Origin: Hemicordylus capensis
Lineage: Eukaryota > Chordata > Lepidosauria > Squamata > Cordylidae
Reading direction: 5' to 3'
Length of the DNA: 64,000 nucleotides
Assembly (NCBI RefSeq): GCF_027244095.1
Contig: NC_069659.1
Location: 343,212,750-343,276,749, forward strand
The notes beneath the pieces were generated by a model that was not told the DNA's origin, searched no databases, and worked only from the letters and a program-made list of their open reading frames with translations. Positions 37,313 through 48,086 of the stretch are shown in pieces (position 1 is the stretch's first letter; every line of letters starts with the position of its first letter). The position numbers and the translations under genes are program-made.

Positions 37313-38397
37313 AGTCAGTGATCTTCATTAGTTTTGCCACTTTGGCAAAAAACCCACCCTTCAGTGTGTGAGCCACAGCCGCTCACCACTGTGCTGACCT
37401 CTCCCAGTACTGTGCTTTTCTCAGTGCTGGGACATTTAAGAAAGACTAAGCCCTATTTTAAAAGCTCAAAGGGGGAAATGTTGGGGGAAATTACATTTCC
37501 CCATAACTTCTTGCATGCCTGCCAATATGGTGCAAGGGGGCTCAAGAGTGCTTAAAGCCCTGAGCAAAGTGCAGCACTACACAGTGGAAATGGTCACCTC
37601 TGAGTGGTGCCAAGGAGACTATGCAGACATTTGGATTTGTTTAAAGCTTTGCACAGCCTCCTGCCCCCACGGTTGCCAGTTCAATCAGTTCTGTGGGACT
37701 GATCGGACCTTTGCAAGGAGTGGAGGGAGAAAAGATAAGGCTGCTCTCCCCACACACCTTGTAAAGCTTGCAAGAAGCATGAAAAGAAGTTGCTAACAAA
37801 CTTCCCTGCCCCACTTTCAGAGCTTGTGAGTCTGGCTACACCACTAAGGCGCTACGCCGTGCACAACAGATACTGAGTGATGGTCTTCAGCACTGAACAT
37901 CAGGGCCTTCCCCAGACAGCAGCTTTAATCCCGTGGTGGGATTAAGAGAGGTGAAATACTGTGCGTTACAGGGCATATTGGATATTTCAAATTTGCCCAA
38001 AAACCTGATGCAGAAAGTAGAATTTATTTTACCCTGGACATAAATTTGGCTAAGCACCAATGTGCCATGAAAAGCCTGAATTGTGTATGGAGTGCTCCCT
38101 GATAGCTCGCAGGGCCTTCAACATAAATCTGGACAATATGTGAACGCACACCTGCACTTGCAAAGTAAAATAGCTGTCTGGCAGTGCTCCAGGTGGTATT
38201 TATTTACTTATTTACTACCCCCCCCCCCCGTTCTACCCTGACAAAGGCACCCAAAGTGGTATACAATATTAAAAGAATCAAATAACAGATTAATAAAACG
38301 TTGTCTCCGGCTGTTGGTCTTTTTGGGAGCTGAGGACAAGAGCTCCCTGGCCTGGGTGCGTCCTTGGTAGGGAACAGCAACACTCTTTGCCCACTGG
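37313..38397. other. Intergenic with short LINE-tail-like segment
   Basis: At about 38198-38300 a stretch TATTTATTTACTTATTTACT, a run of C, then TACCCTGACAAAGGCACCCA resembles a LINE 3' end on the - strand. Nothing else recognised. Confidence 0.4.
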
Positions 38398-38472
38398 CTG
38401 GCCACTGTGTGAGGCAGAACGTTGGACTAGATGGGCCTTTGGCCTGGTCCAGCAGGGTTTTTCTTAAGTTTT
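38398..38472 (-). repeat. Lizard interspersed repeat, end fragment
   Basis: TGGCTGGCCACTGTGTGAGG, CAGAACGTTGGACTAGATGG, GCCTTTGGCCTGGTCCAGCA matches the reverse complement of the first part of 27911-28440. Confidence 0.6.
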
Positions 38473-40596
38473 AAAAGGGGGCTGGCTGGCCCCCATTAGG
38501 GGCATGGGGCAACTTGCCTCAGGCTATACCTTGGGTCACTCCTGTTTGGTTCTTCAGTGTGAGAGAATTTTTTCACTAGATGTACCCGTCAGTTCTCCCC
38601 AATAGAACAAACAGCAGCTTTAGGAGGGGCACAATTTTTACAGAGAAAACCATGCAGGAGTGTGACAAAAAGGGTTACTTGCGCTCTCCTGGGATATACC
38701 CTCAGTTAAGAGATTGTTCTAATCCAAATCAGGTTAAATCCCCCCTTCCACCTGGAATTTTTACAAAGAAGTAAAGAGGCATGAGATTTAATCTAGGTTG
38801 GCCCTAAATGTGGCCCTGTGTCTTGATTTGGAATAATCACATTTTCAAAACTTCCGTTGCAATGTGGCATCTTTCTCAAGCAAATATAACCAGTCTGTTT
38901 GATAATGTTTTCCCACTGATTAGAGGAATAAGTAACTAGGTATTTAGATCCTCAATGTAAATAATTCAAAAATTAAAATACACACACAGAAAACTGGGAG
39001 GGAATAATCTGAATTTTAAATGATGTTCCAGTGCTGAATGAGATCTTGAGTGTTCCTGGAGCTGTGAAGAAAAACATCATGGTTATTGCTGATTACTCTT
39101 AAACTAACACTTTCATGGCAGGAAAACTATTCTGTACATAAAACAGTAATGTGAACTCTTCTTGGATTTTGGCTCCAAATTTCTAACTCTACCAATACTA
39201 ATTAAACCATAATGTTTAAATACTACAAAATAGTTGCCTATTTAGTGCCAGCTGTGTGTTAGGTGCTGTACAGAACACTGAAGAATCTAAGTGCACAGTC
39301 ACATCCAACTGTCATCTTACACCAGTTTTAAGAGACCAGGATGAAGGGGAGGGCAGTGCGTTGGAAGCAGGAAGATAACTATTTATGGGAGCAGAAGCAA
39401 AAGGTGGACTAGTGTGGCCAGGAGAGATTTTGCTAAGGAATTGGAATTTTGAGATGGGGCTTAAAGGAGCAGGACAAGGTGGCCTATGTAAGAGGAGAGG
39501 CTTCTTTGAGGATCTGGAGCAGAATGCATAGCCAGGAGAGTGGAAGGAGGAATTAAAGAGAGCTGACAACAGATTAATTTGAGTGGAATGAAGAAGACGG
39601 TAGCCCCATTCACACATTACATTCATAAGTACAGGTGTCTATGCACATGGGCTTTTTGCAAATGGCTGTAGGTGTTGGTTGTCAAAGAGAATCTTGGTAT
39701 GAGCCCTCTCCAATGCAGACCAGTAGTGTACAACTGAATGAGTGTGGTGAAAATGTGCAAAGAACTGTAGCATATGTACACTGTGCTCAGGTTATATGTC
39801 CTGTACATTGAACATAAGGTATGAATGGGGCGAACAGAGGTCCAGCTCTACTTAATGAGTTGCTGTGGCAGCTGCTGGAAAAACTGCTTACACTGGTGCA
39901 AACAGAAGTGCCTTCCACTCACAGAAGCAATGTTTAAGAGCCATCCCAGAGTACGGTAGGAGCCCCTCTTGGCTGAAAAGTAAGGTGTAAATATAATACA
40001 TACAAAATGCATACTTCATTGTCTGATATGAACTTGATGTCACTAGGAGGTCAATCCATAGAGGGGGGTAATCACTGCATGGACCTCTGAGGTAAACTTA
40101 TTTTGCCATTAATTCACGGTAGTCCTGTTCAAGCATTCTACAAATGAGTGCAGCGCAGCAGGGTAGAAGGGAATGGGAGCGTGCTGGGTAGCCAGCTCCC
40201 CAGTGTCAAGGCACTCAGTAGCCACACCCTCACTGGGCTGAAGGAGAATAGGGTGCATGGCTACAAAGCATGTTGGGGGCGGGGGTAGGGCTAGTCAACA
40301 CATACCCCCATTCCCCCTATATGTGGCTGCACTGTACCCAGTTGTAGAATGCCTGAACAGAACGCACACTAGGGTGTGTCCCAGATACAGTGCACCTGAA
40401 ATCTGCTCTGATGAGAGAATTTAAATTTAGCATGTGTGCTACCACATTGGGGGTGGGGGGTGGGGTCTGCAGATAACTTCTAATCTTATCAAGGCAAACT
40501 TTTGCCCTTTAAACACTGAAACACCAGAAGGTGTACTAGAGAAGCACCTCATTTGTTTTTCAACTCAAACAACTGAGGTGGGGAAAACAACCTTCA
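38473..40596. other. Intergenic, nothing recognised
   Basis: No gene supported. Frames at 39312-39808 on the - strand are short and without family resemblance. G-rich runs occur near 40275 and 40448. Confidence 0.5.
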
Positions 40597-41985
40597 TATG
40601 TTGGGGGTGGGAGGCACTGTTTTACAGTGGTTCTGCTCTTACCTCTCAGACAGATTCCAGATGGTGTGGATTGGAGACTGTTGCTCTTCAAAATCTGAGC
40701 TTAAGTATGGTATCCCCCAAGGCTCCGTACTTTCTCCAATGCTTTTTAACATCTACATGAAACCGCTTGGGAGACTAGAAGTGTGAGCACTGGAAGATCT
40801 TCCCCTTGGGATGGAGCTGCTCTGGGAAGAGCAGAAGGTTCCAGGTTCCCTCCCTGGCATCTCCAAGATAGGGCTGAGAGAGATTCCTGCCTGCAACCTT
40901 GGAGAAGCCGCTGCTAGTCTGTGAAGACAATACTGAGCTAGATAGACCAATGGTCTGACTCAGTATATGGCAGCTTCCTATGTTCCTATCATCAGGGGAT
41001 TTGGAGCTGAGTGTTACCAGTATGCTGATAACACCCAGATCTACTTCTCCATGTCAACTTCTTCAGGAGCCGGCATATCCTCCCTAAATGCCTGTCTGGA
41101 AGCAGTAATGGGTTGGATGAGAGAGAATAAACTGAAGCTGAATCCAGATAAGACGGAGGTACTTATTGTACGGGATCAGAACTCTAGAGACGATCTTGAT
41201 CTCCCTGTTCTAGATCGGGCCACACTTCCCCAAAAGGAACAGATTTGCATTCTGGGAGTACTTCTGGATCCACACCTCTCCCTGGTATCTCAGGATGAGG
41301 CGGTGGCCAGAGGGGCTTTCTATCAGCTTCGGCTAATATGCCAGCTGCATCCATTTCTTAAGATGAACGACCTCAAAACAGTGGTATATATGTTGGTAAT
41401 CTCCAGACTTGGCTTCTGCAATGCGCTCTATGTGGGGCTGCCTTTGTATGTAGTCTGGAAGCTTCAGTTGGTACAGAATGTAGTGGCCAGGTTGGTCTCT
41501 GGGTCATCTCAGAGAGACCACATCACCCCTTTGTTGATAGAGTTACACTGGCTGCCAATAGGTTTTGGGGCAAAATACAAAGTGCTAGTCATAACTTATA
41601 AAGCCCTAAAGGGCTTAGGCCCTGGGTATCTAAGAGAACATCATCTTCATTATGAGCCCCACCGCCCATTGAGGTCGTCCGGAGAGATCCGTCTCCATTT
41701 GCCGCCAGCTCGGCTGATGGCCACACGGGGGCGGGCTTTCTCAGTTGCTGCCCCGAGACTGTGGAATGCGCTCCCTACTGAGATACAATCCTCCCCATCT
41801 CTGACAATTTTCAGAAAGCATTTGAAAACCCACCTCTTTATCCAAGCTTGTTCAGTTCTTTAAAATTTTAAGGTTTTAATTTGTGGATGATTTTTAAATT
41901 GTTAAATTGTTTTAAGTTTTTGTATATATTTTAACTTGTTGTATGCTATTGTTAACCACCCAGAGATGAAAGTTTGGGGTGGTGT

Positions 41986-41990
<5 letters not shown>
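40597..41990 (+). mobile_element. L2-type LINE, 5'-truncated, split by a 5S-type SINE
   Basis: RT and C-terminal domain of an L2 LINE: VLQWFCSYLSDRFQMV, GIPQGSVLSPMLFNIYMKPL (40598-40770), then after the SINE IRGFGAECYQYADNTQIYFS, LNACLEAVMGWMRENKLKLN, LHWLPIGFGAKYKVLVITYK and RAFSVAAPRLWNALPTEIQS (40993-41863). The C-terminal 290 codons are open, so this is the best preserved L2 copy here. The catalytic YADD reads YADN. The 3' UTR ends in GTTAACCACCCAGAGATGAA followed by a (TA)n tail. Confidence 0.88.
40769..40990 (+). mobile_element. 5S-type SINE, 5'-truncated, inside L2
   Basis: Starts inside the box C region (GGGAGACTAGAAGTGTGAGC) and runs to the tail GGCAGCTTCCTATGTTCCTA. It interrupts the L2 reading frame between MKPLG and IRGFG, where other L2 copies are continuous. 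Confidence 0.8.

Positions 41991-42044
<54 letters not shown>
41991..42044. repeat. (TA)n microsatellite at L2 3' end
   Basis: About 27 TA units directly after the L2 3' end. Probably expanded from the LINE tail. Confidence 0.9.
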
Positions 42045-42050
<6 letters not shown>

Positions 42051-42116
42051 AATATGGTATCCTATGCTCTTAAGCTTACCTGATATGATTGCAGAACAGT
42101 CATCAATGTTGCCCAT

Positions 42117-43271
42117 TCAGAACTTGAGGGCCGCTCGAATGGCTTGACAAGCAGCCCTCTTAACCTCTAAAGCTCTCTCTGGCTGGCCTGACTGGTAGAC
42201 AGCTACCTGAACTTGAACTTCTGGCTCCGTCCCATCATGGTCTAACAGCAAATCACAACAGAAGAACCCATCTAGCAAGCACCTCAGCCATCGCCGTGCC
42301 CTGGCCTCTTGTTCTGGGTCCAAACCTGGGTCTGGATCCACCTGAACAATGACCCCTACCAAGGCCACTGGGTTGTAGTAGATACAATTCTTCAGCTTGT
42401 GCAGCATTTCGGCCAGTCGATCCAGTTGGTCCCAAGACTTCAAGAACGGAGCTCTGCACAGGAAGAAGATAAGCTGGGAATAGATTCTCTCTTGTTGCCT
42501 GGAACAACCAGTTTCACTTAGCGGTTGAGGCCTCTCGGGTCTTGGGCTAGTTGCTTGATCACAGCAGATCACAGAGCTGGTCACGTGAAAAGCTGGTATC
42601 GGGAATTTGGCAAACACTTCCTGACGGAACTCTTCCACTACGGCCTGGCTTTGCAGCTCCCCAAGCAAGTGCACGTTGCCTCCCATCATAAACTGAAGGG
42701 TCACAAATTCCAGCTCCAGCTTCTCCTCATGGGGAAGGTCAGATCTGGCAACAACTGCCAACAGATCTCTGACTAGTTTTAGGCCTGCTTCTTGGCCTTG
42801 GCTTTCCTGCTCTGACATCTTCCTCTGGCCCTGGCCTGTTCCAGCTGGCTCTGTGACTTCTTCCCAGGATCTTCCTGCCTGCTTCAAGATCATCTTCTGG
42901 GTTCCTGTAGTCCACCCTGTGAACACATTTTGGCTAGCTCCAACTTGCTCAACATTCCTGATCAGGGCTTCTGCAGACTGCTCCAAAAGTTCTTCCTGCC
43001 CTCCTTGAACCTGGTCCTTGATCTTTGGCCTAGCTCCTCCAGCCACATTGATAACAAACTCATGATACCTTCCTGTCTCCTCTGAGAGTTCCTGCTGAGC
43101 TGCTCCATCCAGCTCGGTGATCTCTTCTTGTGGTCCTTCTGCCTGCTCTAGAATATTCTCCTCCTCCAGCCCTGCTATCTGCTCCTCAGTCAACTCCCTG
43201 ATGATGATGTTCTCCTCAGCATCCGTCTCTTGTTCTGTTACCTCCTCTTCGATTTCTCCCTCCTGATCCAT
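42117..43271 (-). CDS. Intronless 384-codon ORF, possibly C2orf72-like
   Basis: The longest open frame in the window outside transposons: ATG at 43271, TGA at 42117-42119, no interruption. Residues 1-65 are very acidic (MDQEGEIEEEVTEQETDAEE). Residues about 165-384 form a compact domain with LKLVRDLLAVVA, FVTLQFMMGGNVHLLGELQS, SQLIFFLCRAPFLKSWDQLD, NPVALVGVIVQ and a C-terminus GQPERALEVKRAACQAIRAA. The blocks LxFFLCRA, ALVGVIVQ and the ending PExALEVxRAACxALRxxL remind me of the C2orf72 (DUF4630) family, of unknown function; this is from memory and unverified. No transposon proteins match. Being intronless and far from the C2orf72 locus of other vertebrates, it would be a retrogene if that assignment holds. 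Its 3' side meets an L2 and a (TA)n tract within 75 bp, and no poly(A) tract is visible. Promoter unknown. Confidence 0.5.
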   Translation of the reverse strand: MDQEGEIEEEVTEQETDAEENIIIRELTEEQIAGLEEENILEQAEGPQEEITELDGAAQQELSEETGRYHEFVINVAGGARPKIKDQVQGGQEELLEQSAEALIRNVEQVGASQNVFTGWTTGTQKMILKQAGRSWEEVTEPAGTGQGQRKMSEQESQGQEAGLKLVRDLLAVVARSDLPHEEKLELEFVTLQFMMGGNVHLLGELQSQAVVEEFRQEVFAKFPIPAFHVTSSVICCDQATSPRPERPQPLSETGCSRQQERIYSQLIFFLCRAPFLKSWDQLDRLAEMLHKLKNCIYYNPVALVGVIVQVDPDPGLDPEQEARARRWLRCLLDGFFCCDLLLDHDGTEPEVQVQVAVYQSGQPERALEVKRAACQAIRAALKF

Positions 43272-43424
43272 TCCCCTTAGCCTCCTTCCTCCCCCTCTTC
43301 ATTTCCCCAGATCCTCCCAGCTCTGGCTGACTTCTTGTTGCCTAGATCAGTAGGCTCCCTTGTGTCACAATACGCATTGACCTGACTCATTCAACACTTG
43401 TTGACTTGGACTCAGGTTATCCTT

Positions 43425-43655
43425 GTATAATCTCCTGCTAACTGGGCAGAGGCCTCCTTTTAAAGTGGAGGCTCTCTTATATTTAGTATGGCAGGGCAAG
43501 AGCAAAATGTCCCTATTTGCCTTCCTTCCAGTGCCTATTGCCAGTATCTCCCTTGTATTTTCTTTTTTTGATGGTGATGAGCCCCTTTGGGACAGGGAAA
43601 CATCTTCTCATCATTCCTTTTGCAATGTAAACTTTTGAACCTTTTTTGTTGAAAA
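43425..43655 (+). repeat. Unnamed interspersed repeat shared with 27155-27375
   Basis: CTCCTGCTAACTGGGCAGAG ... GTGGAGGCTCTCTTATATTT ... GAGCCCCTTTGGGACAGGGA ... GCAATGTAAACTTTTGAACC, in the same order as the copy at 27155. Confidence 0.5.
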
Positions 43656-43750
43656 GAGGAACACAGGAAGCTGCCTTATACAGAGTTAGGCCATTGGTCC
43701 ATCTAGCTCAGTACTGTCTACAACTTCTAGCAGCTTTCTAAGGTTTTAGG
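43656..43750 (-). mobile_element. 5S-type SINE, 3'-end fragment
   Basis: GAGGAACACAGGAAGCTGCC, TTATACAGAGTTAGGCCATT, GGTCCATCTAGCTCAGTACT is the reverse complement of the SINE tail region. The rest is missing or decayed. Confidence 0.65.
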
Positions 43751-44057
43751 CAGGAGGGCTATTGTCTGGAAACTATCTTTTATAGACAATATTTATACTC
43801 CATTGTTCATTTTAAAAAGTTCAAGGGGCTGTCCAAAGAAAACCATAAAATTATTGTTAAAGTACAACAGCCAACATGTTGTGCAAGGCAATACTGGTAT
43901 TTCCAACCCACTGGGCTTCAACACAAGCCCACCTTTCTTTCTCTCCTTCACTTGTTCATGTCTGTTTTGCTTAATAACATCTAGCTTGAAGAACAGTTTT
44001 GGGGAACTCAAAAACTTGCTTAGTATTTTGTGACATCCTGCTTGGATCTAACACATA

Positions 44058-45666
44058 CAGGTGAAACTCAAAAAATTAGAATATCGTGTAAAAGTTCATT
44101 AATTTCAGTAATGCAAATTAAAAGGTGAAACTGATATATGAGATAGACGCATTACATGCAAAGCGAGATAAGTCAAGCCTTAATTTGTTATAATTGTGAT
44201 GATCATGGTGTTCAGCTCATGAGAACCCCAAATCCACAATCCCAGAAAATTAGAATATTGTGAAAAGGTTCAACGGTCTAGGCTCCAGGTGTCCCACTCC
44301 AATCAGCTAATCAACCCATAACACCTGCAAAGGGTCCCTTAGCCTTTAAATGGTCTCTCAGTCTGGTTCATTAGGAATCACAATCATGGGAAAGACTGCT
44401 GACTTGACAGTTGTGCAGAAAACCATCATTGACACCCTCCATAAGGAGGGAAAGCCTCAAAAGGTAATTGCAAAAGAAGTTGGATGTTCCCAAAGTGCTG
44501 TATCAAAGCACATTAATAGAAAGTTATGTGGAAGGGGAAAGTGTGGAAGAAAAAGGTGCACAAGCAGCAGGGATGACCGCAGCCTGGAGAGGATTGTCAG
44601 GAAAAGGCCATTCAAAAGTGTTGGGGACTTTCACAAGGAGTGGACTGAGGCTGGAGTTAGTGCAGCAAGAGCCACCACACACAGACGGATCCTGGACATG
44701 GGCTTCAAATGTCGTATTCCTCTTGTCAAGCCGCTCCTGAACAACAAACAAGGTCAGAAGCGTCTTACCTGGGCTCAAGAAAAAAAGAACTGGTCTGTTG
44801 CTCAGTGGTCCAAAGTCCTCTTTTCTGATGAGAGCAACTTTTGCATCTCATTTGGAAACCAAGGACCCAGAGTCTGGAGGAAGAATGGAGAGGCACACAA
44901 TGCAAGATGCTTGAAGTCCAGGTGAAGTTTCAACAGTCTGTGTTGATTTGGGGAGCCATGTCATCTGCTGGTGTTGGTCCACTGTGCTTCATTAAGTCCA
45001 GAGTCAACGCAGCTGTCTATCAGGAGATTTTGGAGCACTTCATGCTTCCTTCCGCAGACGAGCTGTATGGGGATGCTGACTTCATTTTCCAGCAGGACTT
45101 GGCACCTGCCCACACTGCCAAAAGTACCAAAACCTGGTTCAATGACCATGGGATTACTGTGCTTGATTGGCCAGCAAACTCGCCTGACCTGAACCCCATA
45201 GAGAATCTATGGGGCATTGCCAAGAGAAGGATGAGAGACATGAGACCAAACAATGCAGAAGAGCTGAAGGCCGCTACTGAAGCATCCTGGTCTTCCACAA
45301 CACCTCAGCAGTGCTACAGGCTGATAGCATCCATGCCACGCCGCATTGAGGCAGTAATTGCTGCAAAAGGGGCCCAAACCAAGTACTGAATACATATGCA
45401 TGCTTATACTTTTCAGAGGTCCGATATTGTTCTATTTACAATCCTTGTTTTATTGGTTTCATGTAATATTCTAATTTTCTGAGATTGTGGATTTGGGGTT
45501 TTCATGAGCTGTACGCCATGATCATCACAATTATAACAAATTAAGGCTTGACTTATCTCGCTTTGCATGTAATGCGTCTATCTCATATATCAGTTTCACC
45601 TTTTAATTTGCATTACTGAAATTAATGAACTTTTGCACGATATTCTAATTTTTCGAGTTTCACCTG
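44058..45666 (+). mobile_element. Tc1 family DNA transposon, nearly intact
   Basis: A 1609-bp element bounded by TA dinucleotides (44056-44057 and 45667-45668). Its terminal inverted repeats of about 202 bp (44058-44259 and 45465-45666) begin CAGGTGAAACTC and differ at roughly six positions, about 3%. It encodes one Tc1 transposase on the + strand. The low TIR divergence and a single coding break mark it as one of the youngest insertions in the window. This lineage (transposase starting MGKTADLTVVQ) is one I recall from fish and amphibians, so horizontal transfer into the lizard lineage is plausible. Confidence 0.93.
44386..45389 (+). pseudogene. Tc1 transposase with one frameshift
   Basis: Starts MGKTADLTVVQKTIIDTLHK with an N-terminal paired-like helix-turn-helix (EVGCSQSAVSKHINRKL) and a basic GRGKCGRKR linker. 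The catalytic domain has the DD34E triad: D in VLFSDES, D in FIFQQDLAPAH, E in NPIENLWG, with exactly 34 residues between the second D and the E. It ends RIEAVIAAKGAQTKY at TGA 45387-45389. The span is 1004 nt, so the frame changes once. The break lies near 44922, where LKS runs into KFQQSVLIWG and one base appears to be lost. Otherwise there are no stops and the length matches the family (about 335 residues). Confidence 0.9.
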
Positions 45667-46194
45667 TATATAATAGATCAGGTTTCATAAAATTGCCTCA
45701 CTAGCAAGAGAGTCAACAAAGCAAGTAACTGATATGTTTTCTAAAAATGCAGGGAGGAGTTACTACTACTTTGTCCTGGTAGCCCTGGGTGTATCCTGAA
45801 ATCAGTGTTTGGTACCCAGTGAGGGTGAATCAAATTAATAATGTGCCAGCCTCAACCCTTCCTAGTGATAGTGGATATACCCTAAGTTACACATGCATTG
45901 GCTACATCCAGATTGGAGAACTGCAATGTGCTTTACCTGAACCAGTTCAGAAGCTGTAGTTGGTGCAAAATACTGCCACTCAAATGATAGTATGAATGCA
46001 GCAGCATGCTAATATAACTCCCATGTTGTATGATACAGCTTGTATATAATATAACATGTATCGGCTGCACTAGTTACCAGTTTGCTTTTGAGCTCAATTT
46101 AATGTGCTGGGTGGTTTAACCTTTAAAACCCAACACAACTGGGACTAGGCTTTCCCCAATCATTTGCGAGGAGTTTCATCTGAACCCACCAACA
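45667..46194. other. Intergenic, possible L2 C-terminal scrap
   Basis: At about 45925-46010 and 46050-46170, phrases such as GAACCAGTTCAGAAGCTGTA, GTTGGTGCAAAATACTGCCA resemble a decayed LINE C-terminus (compare 41455-41480). Too degraded to delimit. Confidence 0.35.
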
Positions 46195-46488
46195 GGGAGT
46201 TGGTCTTGAGGTAGTAAACATGACTTGTCCCCTTAGCTAAGCAGGGTCTGCCCTGGTTGCATATGAATGGGAGACTAGAAGTGTGAGCACTGCAAGATAT
46301 TCCCCTTAGGGGATAGAGCCGCTCTGCAATGAGAAGGTTCCAAGTTCCCTCCCTGGCTTCTCCAAGATAGGGCTGAGAGAGATTCCTGCCTGCAACCTTG
46401 GAGAAGCCGCTGCCAGTCTGGGTAGGGAATACTGAGCTAGATGAACCAATGGTCTGACTCATTATATGGTAGCTGCCTATGTCCCTAT
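46195..46488 (+). mobile_element. 5S-type SINE, full-length copy
   Basis: The head reads GGGAGTTGGTCTTGAGGTAG, the 5S-like core AGCTAAGCAGGGTCTGCC with GAATGGGAGACT, and the tail TATGGTAGCTGCCTATGTCC. A short internal deletion around 46325 shortens it. Confidence 0.8.
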
Positions 46489-46647
46489 GATTGAAGTTAA
46501 AACCAGGGCTCCACACTTCTTGATGGGGGGAGTGCAAAAGACAAACTTAGCCGAAGGCACCAAAAGCCCTAGGGCCAGCACTGTGTCTGAATAGGGCTAC
46601 ACAAAAACATGTGCACAATGTACAGGAACCTATACACAGTGTATACG

Positions 46648-47525
46648 TTTATTATTATTTATTTAATTTCAATATCGCCCTTCCAAAAATGGCTCAGAGC
46701 GGTTCACATTAAAACACTAAAATAAATTAACTGTTAAAATAGAAAAATGTAAAATAAAATAAAATAAAACCATTACTAAAACAAAAGTTTTTAAAACCAG
46801 GCCAAACCTTTACAGTTTAAAAACCCTGGAAGACCAGGTCAAACAGATAGGTCTTAAGGGCTCTCTTGAAGGCCAATAATGAACTCAGATTACGGATTTC
46901 TGCTGGGAGTGTATTCCACAGCCCAGGAGAACCTACAGAGAACACCCGCCTCTGAGTCGCCACCAGACATGTTGGTGGCAACTGAAGAAGGACCTCCTCA
47001 GATGACCTTAATATGCCGTGGGGATCATTCCGAAGATGGCACTCTCTAAGATAACGAAGCCATTCAGGGTTTTTATTTATTTATTGTTAAATTTATATAC
47101 CGCCTTTTGTTAAAGCAATCCCAAGGCGGTTTACAGCAAAAAAAATTAACACAAGATGGTAAAAAAAGACAATTAAAATATTAAGTGGGGAAAAAAATAT
47201 TAAACAAATCTGATTTTTAAAAAATTAATTTAAAACAAAAGCATAAAAGCAATAAAAACTATAAAGAGCAGCAGCAGAGAATCAAATAAATGCCTGGGCA
47301 AAAAGCCAAGATTTTACACTTTTTCTAAAAGCTGTGATGGAGACCAAGGAGCAAATAGCCACTGGGAGAGCATTCCAGAGTCTATAAAGGTAATAACCAG
47401 CACTTTGTATTTTGCCGGAAACATATCAGCCGCTAGTGCAGCTGTTTCAAAACAGGCATAATATGGTCTCTCCGGGTTGCCCTGGAGACCAATCCAGCTG
47501 CCACATTTTGAACTAACTGAAGTAA
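46648..47525 (-). mobile_element. L2-type LINE 3' end with a nested LINE 3' end
   Basis: The outer copy is 46648-47072 plus about 47385-47525. It contains GGTCTTAAGGGCTCTCTTGA, TGTATTCCACAGCCCAGGAG, then GGTAATAACCAGCACTTTGT and CTGCCACATTTTGAACTAAC, matching the - strand L2 copies at 12.5 and 22.3 kb. Between them, 47073-47384 (TTTATATACCGCCTTTTGTT, AAAGCAATCCCAAGGCGGTT) is another LINE 3' end in the same orientation that landed inside. Both are 5'-truncated and non-coding. Confidence 0.7.
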
Positions 47526-47752
47526 CATAATGTCCAGCTAGGGCTACACAAAGAGCTGGTTTGGATTAACATCCGCCAACACACATGTTTAGCATAGAGT
47601 CATGCCAAGAATGTGGCCACCTGCATGTCACTAAAGGATGTCCTGACATGCTATCAGGAGTTCCTTTAATCTTGTGAGCAGGATGTTCCCACCTGAACAT
47701 GTGTACTAGCAGATGCTTGTCCGAATCGGCTCAAAAGCATGGACGTCTACTG

Positions 47753-48086
47753 TAGGGATGTGCACCAACAGGTTCAGAGGCCCTTTTATGGGCCTCCAAA
47801 CAGGTTCGAACCTTGGCTGGCTTGAGCGTTGGACACAGGGTGGAGTAGTTGCTCTAAGGGCGGGGGAGCATGCACCCCACCCCACGTTTCCCCCACTGGT
47901 GCACGTTTCCCTGAAAGCCTATTGGAGCATCAGGGAGGTACACTGCTGCCCCAACGGGCTTTCAGGGAAATGTGCGCATGCTGGTGGGGGAAATGCAGCG
48001 GGGTATGTGTGTGCATGGTCCCCCACCCTTAAAGCCACCTTCCCCGGCCATCAAACTGACCCCCACCGGTTCCATGCACATTCCTA
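47753..48086. mobile_element. Non-autonomous hAT-like element
   Basis: A 334-bp element with termini TAGGGATGTGCAC and GTTCCATGCACATTCCTA. Internally it is GC-rich and partly self-complementary (GAAACGTG/TTTCAGGGAAA motifs). Flanks GTCTACTG and GTCTATAC share only the first five of eight bases, so the duplication has decayed. Same family as 56255-56539. Confidence 0.7.

Noticed and set aside
40967-41863. Apparent 298-codon protein starting MAASYVPIIRGFG
   Set aside because: The first residues come from the tail of a 5S-type SINE and the rest is the L2 LINE C-terminus, so this is not a host gene.
45020-45401. Minus-strand frames over the Tc1 transposase
   Set aside because: They are shadows of the transposase catalytic domain.
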